Source: Firmicutes bacterium UBA1739 (GTDB taxonomy: Bacteria > Bacillota > Clostridia > Peptostreptococcales > Anaerovoracaceae). Taken from it: 64,000 nucleotides of DNA. A program made the translations under genes and the position numbers. Below, one piece after another: positions 24,968-34,155 of the stretch. Positions within the stretch are counted from its first letter, which is position 1, and every line of letters begins with the position of its first letter. The stretch lies in the NCBI GenBank assembly GCA_002315385.1, contig DCHZ01000003.1, forward strand, positions 1 through 64,000, read 5' to 3'. The notes below the pieces were generated by a model. That model was not told the origin of the DNA. It did no database searches and saw only the letters and a list, made by a program, of their open reading frames with translations.

Positions 24968-27016
24968 ATGAAAAATGATTTAAAAAAGCCGTTGACGGAA
25001 ATCAAAGGAATCGGCCCCAGAAAATCCGCTTTATTCGGCAGGCTTGGTATAGAGAGAATTGAAGACATACTGTATTCCTTTCCCAGGGAGTACGAGGACA
25101 GAAGAAATGTCAAATCGATAGGAAGCATTGCAGTCGGAGAAACCTGCATGGTAACTGCAGAAATAAAAAAGGTAATAAAGGGAAGATATGTAAGAGGCAG
25201 AAAGAGAACCACTAGAGTTATCGTATCGGACAATACCGGAGAACTGGAAATTCTTTTTTTTAATGCGGGATATCTGGAAAAAACATTGAAGCCGGGTCAG
25301 GTTTACAGTTTTTTCGGTAAAGTAAGCGGTGAGTCGGAAAAACCTGCGATGTTTCATCCGGGATTTGCAATTTACGACGATAATGATTCCGGGAGAAAAA
25401 TTCTGCCTGTATATCCTCTGACAAAAGGCCTGACACAGAGTGAACGAAGGAAGGCTGCGGAATACTGCTTGGGACTGGCAGATGACTCTATGGAGATTCT
25501 CGATGAAAGCTTAAGAGACGACTATAAATTATGCGGAATAGAATACGCTTTAAATAACATACATTTTCCGGAAGACGGTTATAAGATGAGAGCAGCCAAG
25601 TACAGATTGATATTCGAAGAGCTGCTTGTTTTTTCTTTAAGCATAAATCTCATGAAAAACCTTGCCTGCTGCGAAAAAGCCATACCTCCGCTGCCGGATG
25701 ATTCCGAAGAAAAGAGATTTATCAAAAGCCTGCCGTTCAGACTGACCGAAGGCCAGAATAATGCTGTAAATGAAATATGCAGTGATATGATGTCCGGGAA
25801 AAGGATGAACAGACTCATTCAGGGTGATGTGGGAAGCGGGAAAACAGCGGTATGTGCAGCGGGTTTATACAAAGTAATAAAAAACGGATACCAGGGGGCT
25901 TTGATGGCACCGACTGAAATTCTGGCAAAGCAGCATTATGAGACCTTTGAAAAAATGTTTGAAGGCAGCGGAATAAGGACGGAGCTGCTCACGGCATCCA
26001 CAGGAGCAAAAAAACAAAAAGAAATCATTGAGAAAACAAAATCCGGAGAAATGGATCTGCTTATCGGAACACATTCTGTTTTCGGGAAAAAGGTGGAATT
26101 TGCAAATCTGGGGCTGGTGGTTACGGACGAGCAGCACCGGTTCGGAGTACTTCAGCGGGAAGCTCTCAATTCCAAGGGAAACAGTCCGCACATTCTTGTG
26201 ATGACAGCCACACCGATTCCCAGAACCCTTGCTCTGATTCTGTACGGAGGCTTAAATATCTCCGTGATAAGGGAAAAGCCCGCAGGTCGCAAAGAGATTA
26301 TTACCAAAGCATGGAGAGAATCAGAAAGAAAAAGGGTATATGAATTTGTAAAAAGCCGGCTGGAAAAGGGCAGACAGGCCTATATTGTGGCACCGATGAT
26401 CGATACCGGGGAAAAAATGAATGTAAGAAGTGCCGGGGAAATATTCGATGAGGAATCAGATTTTTTCTCCCCCTTCAGAACCGGGCTTCTGCACGGAAGA
26501 ATGACTGCCGATGAGAAAAGCAGGATAATGGAAGAATTCAGAAACGGAGATATTCATGTGCTGGTGTCCACAGTCATAGTGGAAGTAGGAATAAACGTGC
26601 CTAACGCATCTGTTATGGTGATAGAGAATTCCGAGAGATTCGGACTTGCCCAGATGCATCAGCTCAGGGGAAGGGTAGGCAGAAGCAGTGAACAGTCATA
26701 TTGCATGCTGATTTTGTGCAGTGATGAAGAAATAGCCGTGAAACGAGCGGAAGTAATGGAACAGTTTGGCGACGGTATGGTAATAGCCGAAAAAGACCTG
26801 GAGCTGAGAGGCAGCGGTGAGTTTTTCGGAACAAGGCAGCACGGCATACCGGATATGAGGATAGCGGATATTATCAGACACAGGAAAATACTCGGGGAAA
26901 CCATACGGGCTGCAGATACAATAACCGCAAGGGATCCTCTTCTGGAGAATGCTGAAAATTCAATGCTCAGAGAAAGAATTTATGAAATATACGGAGAGCT
27001 TAATCCGGGATTGTAG
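24968..27016 (+). CDS. recG: ATP-dependent DNA helicase RecG
   Basis: The 682-residue protein has an N-terminal wedge domain with an OB fold (about 60-160), the Walker A GDVGSGKTAV, the DEQH box (VVTDEQHRFGV), and C-terminal motifs STVIVEVGINVPNA and HQLRGRVGRSS, then the TRG-like end with DLELRGSGEFFGTRQHG. RecG reverses stalled replication forks and branch-migrates Holliday junctions. Length is standard. The start ATG follows AGGGG by ten bases. Confidence 0.96.
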   Translation: MKNDLKKPLTEIKGIGPRKSALFGRLGIERIEDILYSFPREYEDRRNVKSIGSIAVGETCMVTAEIKKVIKGRYVRGRKRTTRVIVSDNTGELEILFFNAGYLEKTLKPGQVYSFFGKVSGESEKPAMFHPGFAIYDDNDSGRKILPVYPLTKGLTQSERRKAAEYCLGLADDSMEILDESLRDDYKLCGIEYALNNIHFPEDGYKMRAAKYRLIFEELLVFSLSINLMKNLACCEKAIPPLPDDSEEKRFIKSLPFRLTEGQNNAVNEICSDMMSGKRMNRLIQGDVGSGKTAVCAAGLYKVIKNGYQGALMAPTEILAKQHYETFEKMFEGSGIRTELLTASTGAKKQKEIIEKTKSGEMDLLIGTHSVFGKKVEFANLGLVVTDEQHRFGVLQREALNSKGNSPHILVMTATPIPRTLALILYGGLNISVIREKPAGRKEIITKAWRESERKRVYEFVKSRLEKGRQAYIVAPMIDTGEKMNVRSAGEIFDEESDFFSPFRTGLLHGRMTADEKSRIMEEFRNGDIHVLVSTVIVEVGINVPNASVMVIENSERFGLAQMHQLRGRVGRSSEQSYCMLILCSDEEIAVKRAEVMEQFGDGMVIAEKDLELRGSGEFFGTRQHGIPDMRIADIIRHRKILGETIRAADTITARDPLLENAENSMLRERIYEIYGELNPGL

Positions 27017-27073
27017 ATACAGCCAACCGACTGCGAATAGTAACAATAGTAGAAACAATTTTATATTTTCTGC

Positions 27074-27103
27074 TTGATATATCTGTCCTTACTGTGATAA
27101 AAT
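27074..27103 (+). promoter_or_regulatory. Promoter for rsmD-coaD
   Basis: TTGATA (27074-27079) and TAAAAT (27098-27103) are 18 bases apart, with TGA forming an extended -10. TAGGAGGTAG follows directly before the rsmD ATG. Confidence 0.7.
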
Positions 27104-27125
27104 TATTCGATAGGAGGTAGGTATT

Positions 27126-27689
27126 ATGCGCGTAATCGCAGGTAATCTCAGAGGAAAAAAATTACTGACTCCGAAGGATGAAGGCATCAGACCTACCACC
27201 GACAGAGTTAAAGAATCAATGTTTAATTTAATCAGCGGATACATTGATGAAGATGCTGTTGTTTACGATTTGTTTTCCGGAACAGGCGGACTGGGCATAG
27301 AAGCATTGAGCAGAGGTGCTGCCCGGGCGTATTTCTCTGATAACGGCAGGGACGGCTACAGGATAACCGGTGAAAATCTTGATGCCTGCAGATTGCGGGA
27401 AAAAGCCGTATTGAAATTCGGAAGCTACAGAAAATCAGCGGCAGAGTTCCCTGAAAAAGCCGATCTTGTTTTTCTTGATCCACCCTACGATATGAATTTA
27501 TGGAAAGAGGCTTCAGACTATCTGATAGAAAACGAAAGACTAAATGACGGTGCTGTAATTGTAATGGAGCATCCGGTGGAAAATAAACTTAACGGCATAA
27601 ATAAAGCACTTGATTTAATAAAAGAAAAGAAGTATGGTGTTATAGTAGTATCTGTTTTCTGCTATAACTCAAAAAGTGAGGAAAAATGA
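27126..27689 (+). CDS. rsmD: 16S rRNA (guanine-966-N2) methyltransferase
   Basis: This 187-residue protein starts MRVIAGNLRGKKL and has RPTTDRVKESMFN, the SAM motif DLFSGTGGLGIEALSRGA, and the catalytic FLDPPYD. It methylates G966 of 16S rRNA (E. coli numbering). It overlaps coaD by four bases, the usual rsmD-coaD pairing. Confidence 0.95.
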   Translation: MRVIAGNLRGKKLLTPKDEGIRPTTDRVKESMFNLISGYIDEDAVVYDLFSGTGGLGIEALSRGAARAYFSDNGRDGYRITGENLDACRLREKAVLKFGSYRKSAAEFPEKADLVFLDPPYDMNLWKEASDYLIENERLNDGAVIVMEHPVENKLNGINKALDLIKEKKYGVIVVSVFCYNSKSEEK

Positions 27690-28162
27690 AAAGAATTCTC
27701 TATTCAGGAACCTTCGATCCGCTTACCAGAGGTCATCTGGACCTGATTGTCAGAGGTTCAAAACTGGCTGACGAGCTGGTAGTAGGTATCATCAGGAATC
27801 CGAATAAAACACCGATGTTTTCGATTGAGGAAAGAAAACAGATGATAAGGGAAGAAATAGCGGATCTTTCCAATGTAAGAGTCGACTCCTTCGAAGGACT
27901 GCTGGTGGATTACGTCAGACAGAATGACATAGATGCGGTTCTCAGAGGATTGAGAGCAACTATCGACTTTGAGTACGAAATACAAATGGCACAGGTTAAT
28001 TCAAAGCTTCACAGTGATATGGAAACGATTTTTCTGATGACAGATGAAAGATACTCATATATCAGCTCCAGCGTAGTAAGAGAAGTTTTTTCTCTGGGAG
28101 GAGATATTGCCGAACTTGTACCTGATAAAATATATAAATATATGTTAAACAATAAAAGATGA
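27686..28162 (+). CDS. coaD: Phosphopantetheine adenylyltransferase
   Basis: The 158-residue nucleotidyltransferase has the GTFDPLTRGHLDLI motif with TxGH-type residues, and RGLRATIDFEYEIQMA and the C-terminal ISSSVVREV motif. It makes dephospho-CoA from phosphopantetheine and ATP. The ATGA overlap with rsmD couples translation. Confidence 0.97.
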   Translation: MKRILYSGTFDPLTRGHLDLIVRGSKLADELVVGIIRNPNKTPMFSIEERKQMIREEIADLSNVRVDSFEGLLVDYVRQNDIDAVLRGLRATIDFEYEIQMAQVNSKLHSDMETIFLMTDERYSYISSSVVREVFSLGGDIAELVPDKIYKYMLNNKR

Positions 28163-28175
28163 TGGGGGTTATGAA

Positions 28176-28760
28176 ATGAAGGTATATGATTTACTGGACG
28201 AATTAAAAGAAATTGTTGAGGGTGCATCCAAAGTGCCGCTCACAGGAAAAGCACTGCTCGACACAGACGATATTTTGGAGATAATCAATGAAGTGATCAG
28301 TGCACTTCCTTCTGAACTTGAAAGAGCACAGTTCATTACGGATGAAAGAAACCGTCTTATGAACGAAGCTGAAAATGAAAAGAACATGATTATTTCTGAA
28401 GCTAAAGCTCAGGCTGAGGCTCTTCTCGACAGAGATGATATCACAACAAAGGCAAGAGTCAGAGCTGAAGAGATTATTGCGAACGCAGATATGCAGAGCA
28501 GAAATCTTAAGATGCGTACATTTGAATATCTCGACAACGTTATGAATTCCATGCTGGAAAGAGTTGAGTATGCAAGTCGTGTTTACACAAATGATATGTA
28601 TGAAAACCTGAAGAGATCCTTTGATCAGATTACAGAAACTCTTACTGATAACAAAGAGGAGATCAGCAATCTTGCATACCAGGAAAGCAGAAAAGGAAAT
28701 ACAAGAGATACACTGGATGAAAACTTTCTGCCGATAAACGACGGAACAGATGAAGAATAG
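28176..28760 (+). CDS. Coiled-coil protein of unknown function, conserved after coaD in Clostridia
   Basis: The 194-residue soluble protein is mostly alpha-helical, with a long predicted coiled coil (about 55-175) that resembles the stalk subunits of ATP synthases (b or E/H type), which is why such proteins are often labelled ATPase. It has no nucleotide-binding motif and no membrane segment. It begins 13 bases after coaD with GGGGG as a weak ribosome site and is likely co-transcribed with it. DivIVA/SepF-like scaffold roles are conceivable, but there is no direct evidence. Confidence 0.65.
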   Translation: MKVYDLLDELKEIVEGASKVPLTGKALLDTDDILEIINEVISALPSELERAQFITDERNRLMNEAENEKNMIISEAKAQAEALLDRDDITTKARVRAEEIIANADMQSRNLKMRTFEYLDNVMNSMLERVEYASRVYTNDMYENLKRSFDQITETLTDNKEEISNLAYQESRKGNTRDTLDENFLPINDGTDEE

Positions 28761-28780
28761 TTTTGATGCATGAGGATTAA

Positions 28781-28802
28781 CGGCGTGGCGGGAGTCATGC
28801 CG
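28781..28802 (+). other. Hairpin upstream of the Crp/Fnr gene
   Basis: CGGCGTG (28781-28787) pairs with CATGCCG (28796-28802) with one G-U pair. A short TTTA follows. It may be a weak terminator for coaD or a leader element of the regulator gene. Confidence 0.4.
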
Positions 28803-28824
28803 TTTACTTATAGAGGGGTTATTA

Positions 28825-29490
28825 ATGGAAGAATTAAAAAAGACTATTACGCAGCTGGCATTCTGGGATGAACTTTCAGAGGATGAAAAAGCGTATGCCG
28901 AACAGAATACATGCATACAGTCGCATAAAAAAGGCTCGCTGCTGCACAGCTGTGGAAATGAATGTCTGGGGATGATTAGTGTCATCAGCGGCGAGATCCG
29001 CGTATATCTGCTGTCGGAGGAGGGACGCGAGATTACTTTGTTCAATATGTATCCAGGCGATGTGGGTGTAATGTCAGCGTCCTGTGTAATAAGTGAAATA
29101 ACATTTGAAACTCATATGGAAGTCGGCAGAGACTGTAAAATAATGGTAATGAGCAGCATGGCTTTTTCAAATCTCGCAGAAAACAATGTGTATGTAAGAT
29201 GCTTTATGTACAAAACCGCAACAAAAAGCTTTTCCGATGTCATGTGGACAATGCAGCAGATAATGTTTTTTAAATTTGACAGAAGACTGGCATCATTTCT
29301 TGTAAGCGAATGTGAACGCAGCGGAAGTCAGGAAATAAACATGACTCACGAACATATTGCGCACTGTGTAAGCTCTGCAAGGGAGGTTGTGGCACGAATG
29401 ATGAAACGCTTCTCCGAAGAGGGACTGGTGGAGCTTAAAAGAGGGAAAGTCATTATTACAGATATCGAGGGATTAAAAAAAATTATTTAG
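28825..29490 (+). CDS. Crp/Fnr-family transcriptional regulator
   Basis: The 221-residue protein has a cyclic-nucleotide-like sensor domain (about 15-125, with SGEIRVYLLSEEGREITLF and YPGDVG) and a C-terminal winged helix with the recognition element SSAREVVARMMKRFSEEGLV. Members of this clostridial group act in oxidative, redox or fermentation control. It contains eight or more cysteines, including a pair near residues 31 and 42 and others at 59-70 and 110-130, but not the clear four-Cys Fe-S pattern of FNR. It lies alone between coaD and tmcAL and has AGAGGGG before ATG. The ligand cannot be told. Confidence 0.85.
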   Translation: MEELKKTITQLAFWDELSEDEKAYAEQNTCIQSHKKGSLLHSCGNECLGMISVISGEIRVYLLSEEGREITLFNMYPGDVGVMSASCVISEITFETHMEVGRDCKIMVMSSMAFSNLAENNVYVRCFMYKTATKSFSDVMWTMQQIMFFKFDRRLASFLVSECERSGSQEINMTHEHIAHCVSSAREVVARMMKRFSEEGLVELKRGKVIITDIEGLKKII

Positions 29491-29505
29491 TAAATATATC
29501 GCAGC

Positions 29506-29533
29506 CTCCTCTCATATTATTCCATGAGAGGAG
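29506..29533 (+). other. Perfect 10-bp hairpin after the Crp/Fnr gene
   Basis: CTCCTCTCAT (29506-29515) pairs with ATGAGAGGAG (29524-29533) over an eight-base loop. No T run follows (TGGTGG), so transcription may read through; it could protect the 3' end of the upstream mRNA. Confidence 0.5.
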
Positions 29534-29611
29534 TGGTGGATTGTGTATAAAAAAGCAGCTTTTCTGGTTTGCATATTATCCATTCATATATAAATTTTTA
29601 AGGAGGCCGAT

Positions 29612-30901
29612 ATGTCAGCGGCAGGAATAATTGCGGAATACAATCCTTTTCATAACGGGCATTGCTATCATATAGAAGAAACCCGAAGACTCACCGGAGC
29701 GGATGAAATAGTTGTGGTAATGAGCGGCGATTTTGTGCAGCGCGGAGAGCCGGCAATAACGAATAAATGGAAAAGAGCGGAATGGGCTGTTCGCGGAGGA
29801 GCTGATCTTGTAATTGAGCTTCCGGTGGTATATTCCTGCGGGAGTGCGGAACTGTTCGCTTTCGGAGCGGTGAAGCTGATGTGCCGAATGGGAGTAGTGG
29901 ATTATCTGTCCTTCGGTGCGGAAAACGGCAGCTGCGAAAAACTCTGTCGGGCGGCGGAATTCTTTTTGCATGAATCGGATGATTACAGAAACTGTCTCAA
30001 AAAGTATCTGTCGGAAGGAATATCCTATGCGGCAGCAAGAACAAAGGCGGCTGAAGACAGCGGAATGCCGGAGGCTCGGGAGCTGCTGAATAAACCGAAC
30101 AACATTCTGGCAGTGGAGTATCTGAAATGCCTTATTAGAGAAGAAAGCAGTCTGAAAAAATCCGGACCGGAAAAAGACGGTGCCTCGTTTTGCGGGTCGG
30201 AGAGCGGAAAGCTTCCGAAGCCGGTGGCAGTGAAACGTAAGTCCGCCGGATATTATGAAGCAGATCCCCGGGAGAAAATTGCCGGAGGTGGAGAGCTGAG
30301 AAGGATGCTCAGGGAATCGCTTTCAATAAGAGACTATATTCCGGATTCTGTATCCGGAGAGGAGAATTATGATTGTGAATATATGGACGGGAATAAAATC
30401 TGTTTTCCCGAAAGAATGTATGAATTACTTGTGTATAAGCTGATTTCCGAAAAAAGCGAAAATCTGAACAGAATAGACGGTGTTTTCGAGGGACTGGAAA
30501 ACCGGGCAAAAAGAGCAGCTCTTGAGGCCGTAGATTATGAGTCTCTTGTAAATATGATCAAAAGCAAAAGATATTCCAGAACATCGGTTCAGCGTATGCT
30601 TCTCAGGATTCTTTTGGGAATAGAGAAAAAAGATGTGAAGGAATTTGCAAAAAACGAAGCAGTCTATGCCAGAGTTCTGGGTTTCACGGAAAAAGGAGCG
30701 GCACTTATCAGAAGAATAAAAAAAACCGGCGGAGACAGAATTCAGATGATTACTAATATCAACCGGGAATCACTTACTGACGAAACACTGAAAAAAATGC
30801 TGGAAACCGATGTGAGGGCTTCGGAAATATATGAGCTTTTAAGCACAGGCAGGGCGGGAGATAATTCAGACCACAGAATCAGACCATATCATATGAAATA
30901 A
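29612..30901 (+). CDS. tmcAL: tRNA(Met) cytidine acetate ligase (YlbM)
   Basis: This 429-residue protein starts with AAGIIAEYNPFHNGH, the nucleotidyltransferase signature of TmcAL, followed by VVVMSGDFVQRGEPAI and the GADLVIELP motif. TmcAL activates acetate with ATP and attaches it to C34 of elongator tRNA-Met as ac4C. It sits directly upstream of acetate kinase, as in many Firmicutes. AAGGAGG is seven bases before ATG. The middle (about 170-250) has a lysine- and glycine-rich variable stretch. Confidence 0.93.
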   Translation: MSAAGIIAEYNPFHNGHCYHIEETRRLTGADEIVVVMSGDFVQRGEPAITNKWKRAEWAVRGGADLVIELPVVYSCGSAELFAFGAVKLMCRMGVVDYLSFGAENGSCEKLCRAAEFFLHESDDYRNCLKKYLSEGISYAAARTKAAEDSGMPEARELLNKPNNILAVEYLKCLIREESSLKKSGPEKDGASFCGSESGKLPKPVAVKRKSAGYYEADPREKIAGGGELRRMLRESLSIRDYIPDSVSGEENYDCEYMDGNKICFPERMYELLVYKLISEKSENLNRIDGVFEGLENRAKRAALEAVDYESLVNMIKSKRYSRTSVQRMLLRILLGIEKKDVKEFAKNEAVYARVLGFTEKGAALIRRIKKTGGDRIQMITNINRESLTDETLKKMLETDVRASEIYELLSTGRAGDNSDHRIRPYHMK

Positions 30902-30933
30902 ACACAAAAACCACTAAAAATTGTAGAAATGAC

Positions 30934-30962
30934 TTGAAAATAGTGCAGAAATTGTATACAAT
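30934..30962 (+). promoter_or_regulatory. Promoter for ackA
   Basis: TTGAAA (30934-30939) and TACAAT (30957-30962) are 17 bases apart. It lies about 50 bases before the ackA start. No catabolite-response element was seen. Confidence 0.65.
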
Positions 30963-31013
30963 TATTAAATGTCAAGAAATGAAAATCGAAACTAATAATC
31001 GGAGGTAATGATA

Positions 31014-32213
31014 ATGAAAGTTTTAGTAATTAACTGCGGAAGTTCCTCATTAAAGTATCAGGTTCTCGATATGCAAAACGAAGAATTACTCGCAAAAGGT
31101 CTTGTAGAAAGAATCGGAATCGACGGTTCAGTTATCAAGTACGAAAGAGCAGACGGCAAAGGCTTCAAGCTCCAGACTCCAATGGCAACACATAAGGAAG
31201 CTATCGAAAACGTATTCGAAGCATTACTTAACAACGAATCAGGTGTTATCAAGAGCATGGATGAAATCGGTGCGGTAGGTCACAGAGTAGTACACGCAGG
31301 TGAAAAATTAACTGATTCCACATTAATTGATGATGAAGTTCTGAAGATTCTGGAAGACTGCTATGATTTAGCTCCTGCACATAATCCTGCAAATGTTATC
31401 GGAATCAAGGCATGTCAGGCACTTATGCCTAACAAACCAATGGTTGCTGTATTTGACACAGCATTCCATGCTACAATGCCTGCTTCTTCATATATTTACG
31501 CTATTCCTTACGAATACTATGAAAAGTATGGAATCAGAAAATACGGCTTCCACGGAACATCTCATAAATATGTATCCGAAAGAGCTGCGGAAATGCTTAA
31601 TATCGACATTAAGGATCTCAGAATCATCACATGCCACCTTGGTAACGGTGCTTCCGTAAGTGCAATCCGTGGCGGAAAATGTATTGATACATCAATGGGC
31701 TTCACACCTCTCGAAGGCGTTGTAATGGGAACAAGATCAGGCGGAATCGACCCTGCTATTATCGAATACATCATGGAAAAAGAAGGTCTTTCAATCGAAG
31801 AAATGCTTAAGATGCTCAATAGAAAATCCGGCGTATTCGGAATTTCCGGCGTAAGCAGTGACTTCAGAGATCTGGAAGTGGCAGCAAACGAAGGTAATGA
31901 AAGAGCTCAGCTGGCTCTGGACATTTTCGCACAGAAAATCAAGGGATACATCGGTTCATATCTCGCAGAATTAAATGGTGCTGATGTTATCGTATTCACA
32001 GCAGGCATCGGCGAAAATGCTATCGGCATGAGAGCGAAAATCTGTAAAGGTCTCGAAAACCTCGGAATCAAACTTGATCCTGAAAGAAATAATCTCAGAG
32101 GCGAAGAAGCTATCATCAGTGCAACAGATTCAAAAATCAAGATTCTTCTTATCCCTACAAACGAAGAATTAATGATTGCAAGAGATACAGTTGCTATCGT
32201 AGAAGGGAAATAG
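31014..32213 (+). CDS. ackA: Acetate kinase
   Basis: This 399-residue protein begins [16 protein letters not shown] and has [36 protein letters not shown] and FTAGIGEN, the full ASKHA-fold set. It makes ATP from acetyl phosphate and is a main energy step in fermentation. The start ATG at 31014 is eight bases after GGAGG; an ATG six bases earlier is too close to the ribosome site. The gene uses preferred codons more strictly than its neighbours by eye, as expected for high expression. No pta is next to it. Confidence 0.97.
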   Translation: MKVLVINCGSSSLKYQVLDMQNEELLAKGLVERIGIDGSVIKYERADGKGFKLQTPMATHKEAIENVFEALLNNESGVIKSMDEIGAVGHRVVHAGEKLTDSTLIDDEVLKILEDCYDLAPAHNPANVIGIKACQALMPNKPMVAVFDTAFHATMPASSYIYAIPYEYYEKYGIRKYGFHGTSHKYVSERAAEMLNIDIKDLRIITCHLGNGASVSAIRGGKCIDTSMGFTPLEGVVMGTRSGGIDPAIIEYIMEKEGLSIEEMLKMLNRKSGVFGISGVSSDFRDLEVAANEGNERAQLALDIFAQKIKGYIGSYLAELNGADVIVFTAGIGENAIGMRAKICKGLENLGIKLDPERNNLRGEEAIISATDSKIKILLIPTNEELMIARDTVAIVEGK

Positions 32214-32240
32214 AATTATCCTGTTTAAATAATAAAAAAC

Positions 32241-32269
32241 TTGACTTTATTCAGATGTATAAGTATAAT
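32241..32269 (+). promoter_or_regulatory. Promoter for yceD-rpmF
   Basis: TTGACT (32241-32246) and TATAAT (32264-32269) are 17 bases apart, 35 bases before the start of the DUF177 gene. Confidence 0.82.
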
Positions 32270-32304
32270 TAATACGTTACGGTTGCGTTTGGAAGGAGGC
32301 AGAG

Positions 32305-32811
32305 ATGATAAAAGATTTAAGCGGTCTTCTCGATAAGAAGTATAATGAACTGATTGTTGATGAAGTTATCACGCCCGATCCGCTGAAAAGAGGCGGAGAT
32401 GAGATAGTCTTTTGCGAGCCTGTTTCCATAAGCGGAAAATTGTACAGACTGGAAGAAGAAGTGGTTTTCTTTTCGGGAACAGTGAGTGCGAAAATCAGCA
32501 CTTTCTGCGGACGCTGTCTTGCACCTGTTGAGGAAAAAGTCGGATATGATTTCGATGAGGTTGTTTATGCCGGCGGCAGAGAAGAAGATTATGACTTAAT
32601 AATAGAACCGACAGGAGAAGGTTTTGATATGGAAGACTTCATTCTGAATGTGTTTCATCTTAAGCTCCCCATGACGTTCTTGTGTGACGAGGAATGCAAA
32701 GGTTTATGTCCCGTTTGCGGAACAAATTTGAACACCTCGGAATGTAGCTGCAATGAAGCACAGATTGATGAACGATTTGCGGTATTAAAGGATCTGTTTA
32801 AGGACAGGTAA
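32305..32811 (+). CDS. yceD: DUF177/YceD-family protein
   Basis: The 168-residue protein has the family pattern CGRCLAPVE (first Cys pair) and a second Cys set CDEECKGLCPVCGTNLN, followed by DERFAVLKDLF at the C terminus. YceD proteins are needed for normal 23S rRNA levels in some bacteria and are encoded before rpmF almost everywhere. AAGGAGG precedes the ATG. Confidence 0.9.
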   Translation: MIKDLSGLLDKKYNELIVDEVITPDPLKRGGDEIVFCEPVSISGKLYRLEEEVVFFSGTVSAKISTFCGRCLAPVEEKVGYDFDEVVYAGGREEDYDLIIEPTGEGFDMEDFILNVFHLKLPMTFLCDEECKGLCPVCGTNLNTSECSCNEAQIDERFAVLKDLFKDR

Positions 32812-32848
32812 TCTATAATTTTGTTATGGATAAGGAGGTGTATCGTTA

Positions 32849-33031
32849 ATGGCAGTTCCAAAGAACAGAACGTCTGCAGCAAGACGTGATAAGAGAAGAG
32901 CTTCAAACTCAAAAATGAGTGCTCCGGGACTTTCAGTGTGCCCACAGTGCCACGAACCAAAGCTGGCTCATAGAGTATGCCCGAATTGCGGATATTACAA
33001 TGGTAAAGAAGTAATTAAGGTTGCTGAATAA
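32849..33031 (+). CDS. rpmF: 50S ribosomal protein L32
   Basis: This 60-residue protein begins [19 protein letters not shown] and has the zinc ribbon [27 protein letters not shown] lies upstream of the ATG. In most Clostridia plsX and the fatty acid genes follow; here a terminator and unrelated genes follow, so the conserved block ends at this point. Confidence 0.97.
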   Translation: MAVPKNRTSAARRDKRRASNSKMSAPGLSVCPQCHEPKLAHRVCPNCGYYNGKEVIKVAE

Positions 33032-33046
33032 TGCTGATATATAAGG

Positions 33047-33074
33047 ACGGATGGATTTATTCCATCCGTTTTTT
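33047..33074 (+). terminator. Terminator after rpmF
   Basis: ACGGATGG (33047-33054) pairs with CCATCCGT (33062-33069) over a seven-base loop and is followed by six T residues. Confidence 0.9.
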
Positions 33075-33154
33075 ATATAGTCGAAAACCGAAGAAATCCG
33101 GTTTCTGTGAACCGTTTCGTAAAGTCGTTATATAATATAAAAGAGAGAATTATC

Positions 33155-33322
33155 ATGAAAAGCTACTCTCATGCACAGAATGCACTCAGGCTGATAGCCG
33201 AAAACGGAATGAGTGCCGAAATGGGAAGGCTGTCTCCCGAAGCAGGCGGCAGCGGATGCGGGTATTACCTGCAGTATAATCAAGATGATTCTGAGAGAAT
33301 AAAAAGACTTCTTAAAATATGA
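33155..33322 (+). CDS. Small DUF3343-like protein (putative Se/S carrier-like)
   Basis: The 55-residue product has the pattern of DUF3343: an N-terminal region with HAQNALRLIAENGMSAE, then SPEAGGSGCGYYLQ (the conserved S-x-C-G) and a short helix. DUF3343 proteins often sit beside selenium or sulfur-handling genes such as yedF and selD, but none is nearby here. The start ATG at 33155 follows AGAGAG by seven bases; a TATAAT at 33131-33136 may be its promoter. The family call rests on a short motif. Confidence 0.6.
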   Translation: MKSYSHAQNALRLIAENGMSAEMGRLSPEAGGSGCGYYLQYNQDDSERIKRLLKI

Positions 33323-33621
33323 GAATTGAATTCGAATTTATGACAATAGTTGTTTTTAATCTTTCTGAAAATAAAGAACTATGGTAAAATGTGAAGAGAC
33401 AGTTTTCAATCGGACTGACAATGATGAAAAAGCATCGGGAAACCTGTGACGGCGGATCAACAGAGTTTCAGGTGACGAACTCCCAAAAGGAAATATGTGT
33501 TGAAGACACTGCTGCCTGAAGCAGATTGAAGACAGGATTACGATACTATTATTAAGACAGAGGGATTTCGGAAAATCGGATTCTCGTTCCGTTAAAAACA
33601 AAGGAAAAAGGACAGATAAAA
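33323..33621 (+). other. 299-base intergenic region with a possible structured leader RNA
   Basis: An extended -10 promoter (TGGTAAAAT, 33382-33390) is followed by about 225 bases before the next ATG. This leader has nested pairing: GGGA with TCCC and, inside it, ACCTG with CAGGT, around 33437-33484. Further down it has GTGT/ACAC and CTGC/GCAG hairpins (about 33498-33522). It matches no riboswitch consensus that I can recall, and no terminator is seen before the gene. Confidence 0.4.
33382..33390 (+). promoter_or_regulatory. Extended -10 promoter before the leader
   Basis: TGG followed by TAAAAT (33385-33390); no clear -35. It is 232 bases before the ATG of the downstream gene, giving a long leader. 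Confidence 0.5.
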
Positions 33622-33996
33622 ATGATGAAGTTTAAATATGTGAGAATTCAGGGTAAAGAACTGTCATCTAAGACAAACTATTTCAAAGGTGTTTTTGCAA
33701 TGTGTGTCAGACTGATAAAAGACGATATAATGGACGAAGAAGATGCGGGATTATATGAAGAAATTTCCGACTGGTTCAGAGAAGAACTGCCGTTCCCTCC
33801 ACAGTGCCGGAACCGTGAAAAAGTCATTTGCTTTTTCAAAACAGAAAACAGCGAGGAAATGATGAAGATGGTTACACCAATGATGTGGCTTCTCGAAAAA
33901 TACAATCATCCCTTCGATGTGGTATATACAAATTTTCCGTGCGGGGAAATTGTTTATGAGGATAAATACCAAATTGTTGTGGAGATGGATGAATAA
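33622..33996 (+). CDS. Conserved small protein of unknown function
   Basis: The 124-residue soluble protein has the pattern WF..LPFPPQ, then KVICFFKTE, a helix with MWLLEKYNHPFDVV, and a final PCGEIVYEDKYQIVVE. I recall this layout (LPxPP, an aromatic strand, then a VYEDxxQ end) from short uncharacterised proteins spread over many bacteria, but I know no function. It is preceded by a long leader and followed by its own terminator, so it is monocistronic. A second ATG follows immediately after the first; AAAGGA is nine bases upstream of the first. Confidence 0.65.
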   Translation: MMKFKYVRIQGKELSSKTNYFKGVFAMCVRLIKDDIMDEEDAGLYEEISDWFREELPFPPQCRNREKVICFFKTENSEEMMKMVTPMMWLLEKYNHPFDVVYTNFPCGEIVYEDKYQIVVEMDE

Positions 33997-34006
33997 ATCC
34001 GGAACG

Positions 34007-34045
34007 AACTCCCAGGCTGCAAAGTCCTGCGGGAGTTTTGTTTTT
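34007..34045 (+). terminator. Terminator
   Basis: AACTCCC (34007-34013) pairs with GGGAGTT (34031-34037), with an inner AGG/CCT pairing, and is followed by TTTTGTTTTT. Confidence 0.82.
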
Positions 34046-34155
34046 AAAAAAAAACCGGCTTTGTCATCGGAAATTCGCATTATTTTAAAAGAATATATAC
34101 ACTGAAAAAAAGAATCATGGTATAATAAAAGATATATATTTTCTTTGAGGTGAGC

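Noticed and set aside
28203..29045. 280-codon minus-strand frame across the coiled-coil and Crp/Fnr genes
   Set aside because: It is antisense to two well-supported genes and spans their intergenic hairpin; composition looks like a shadow frame.
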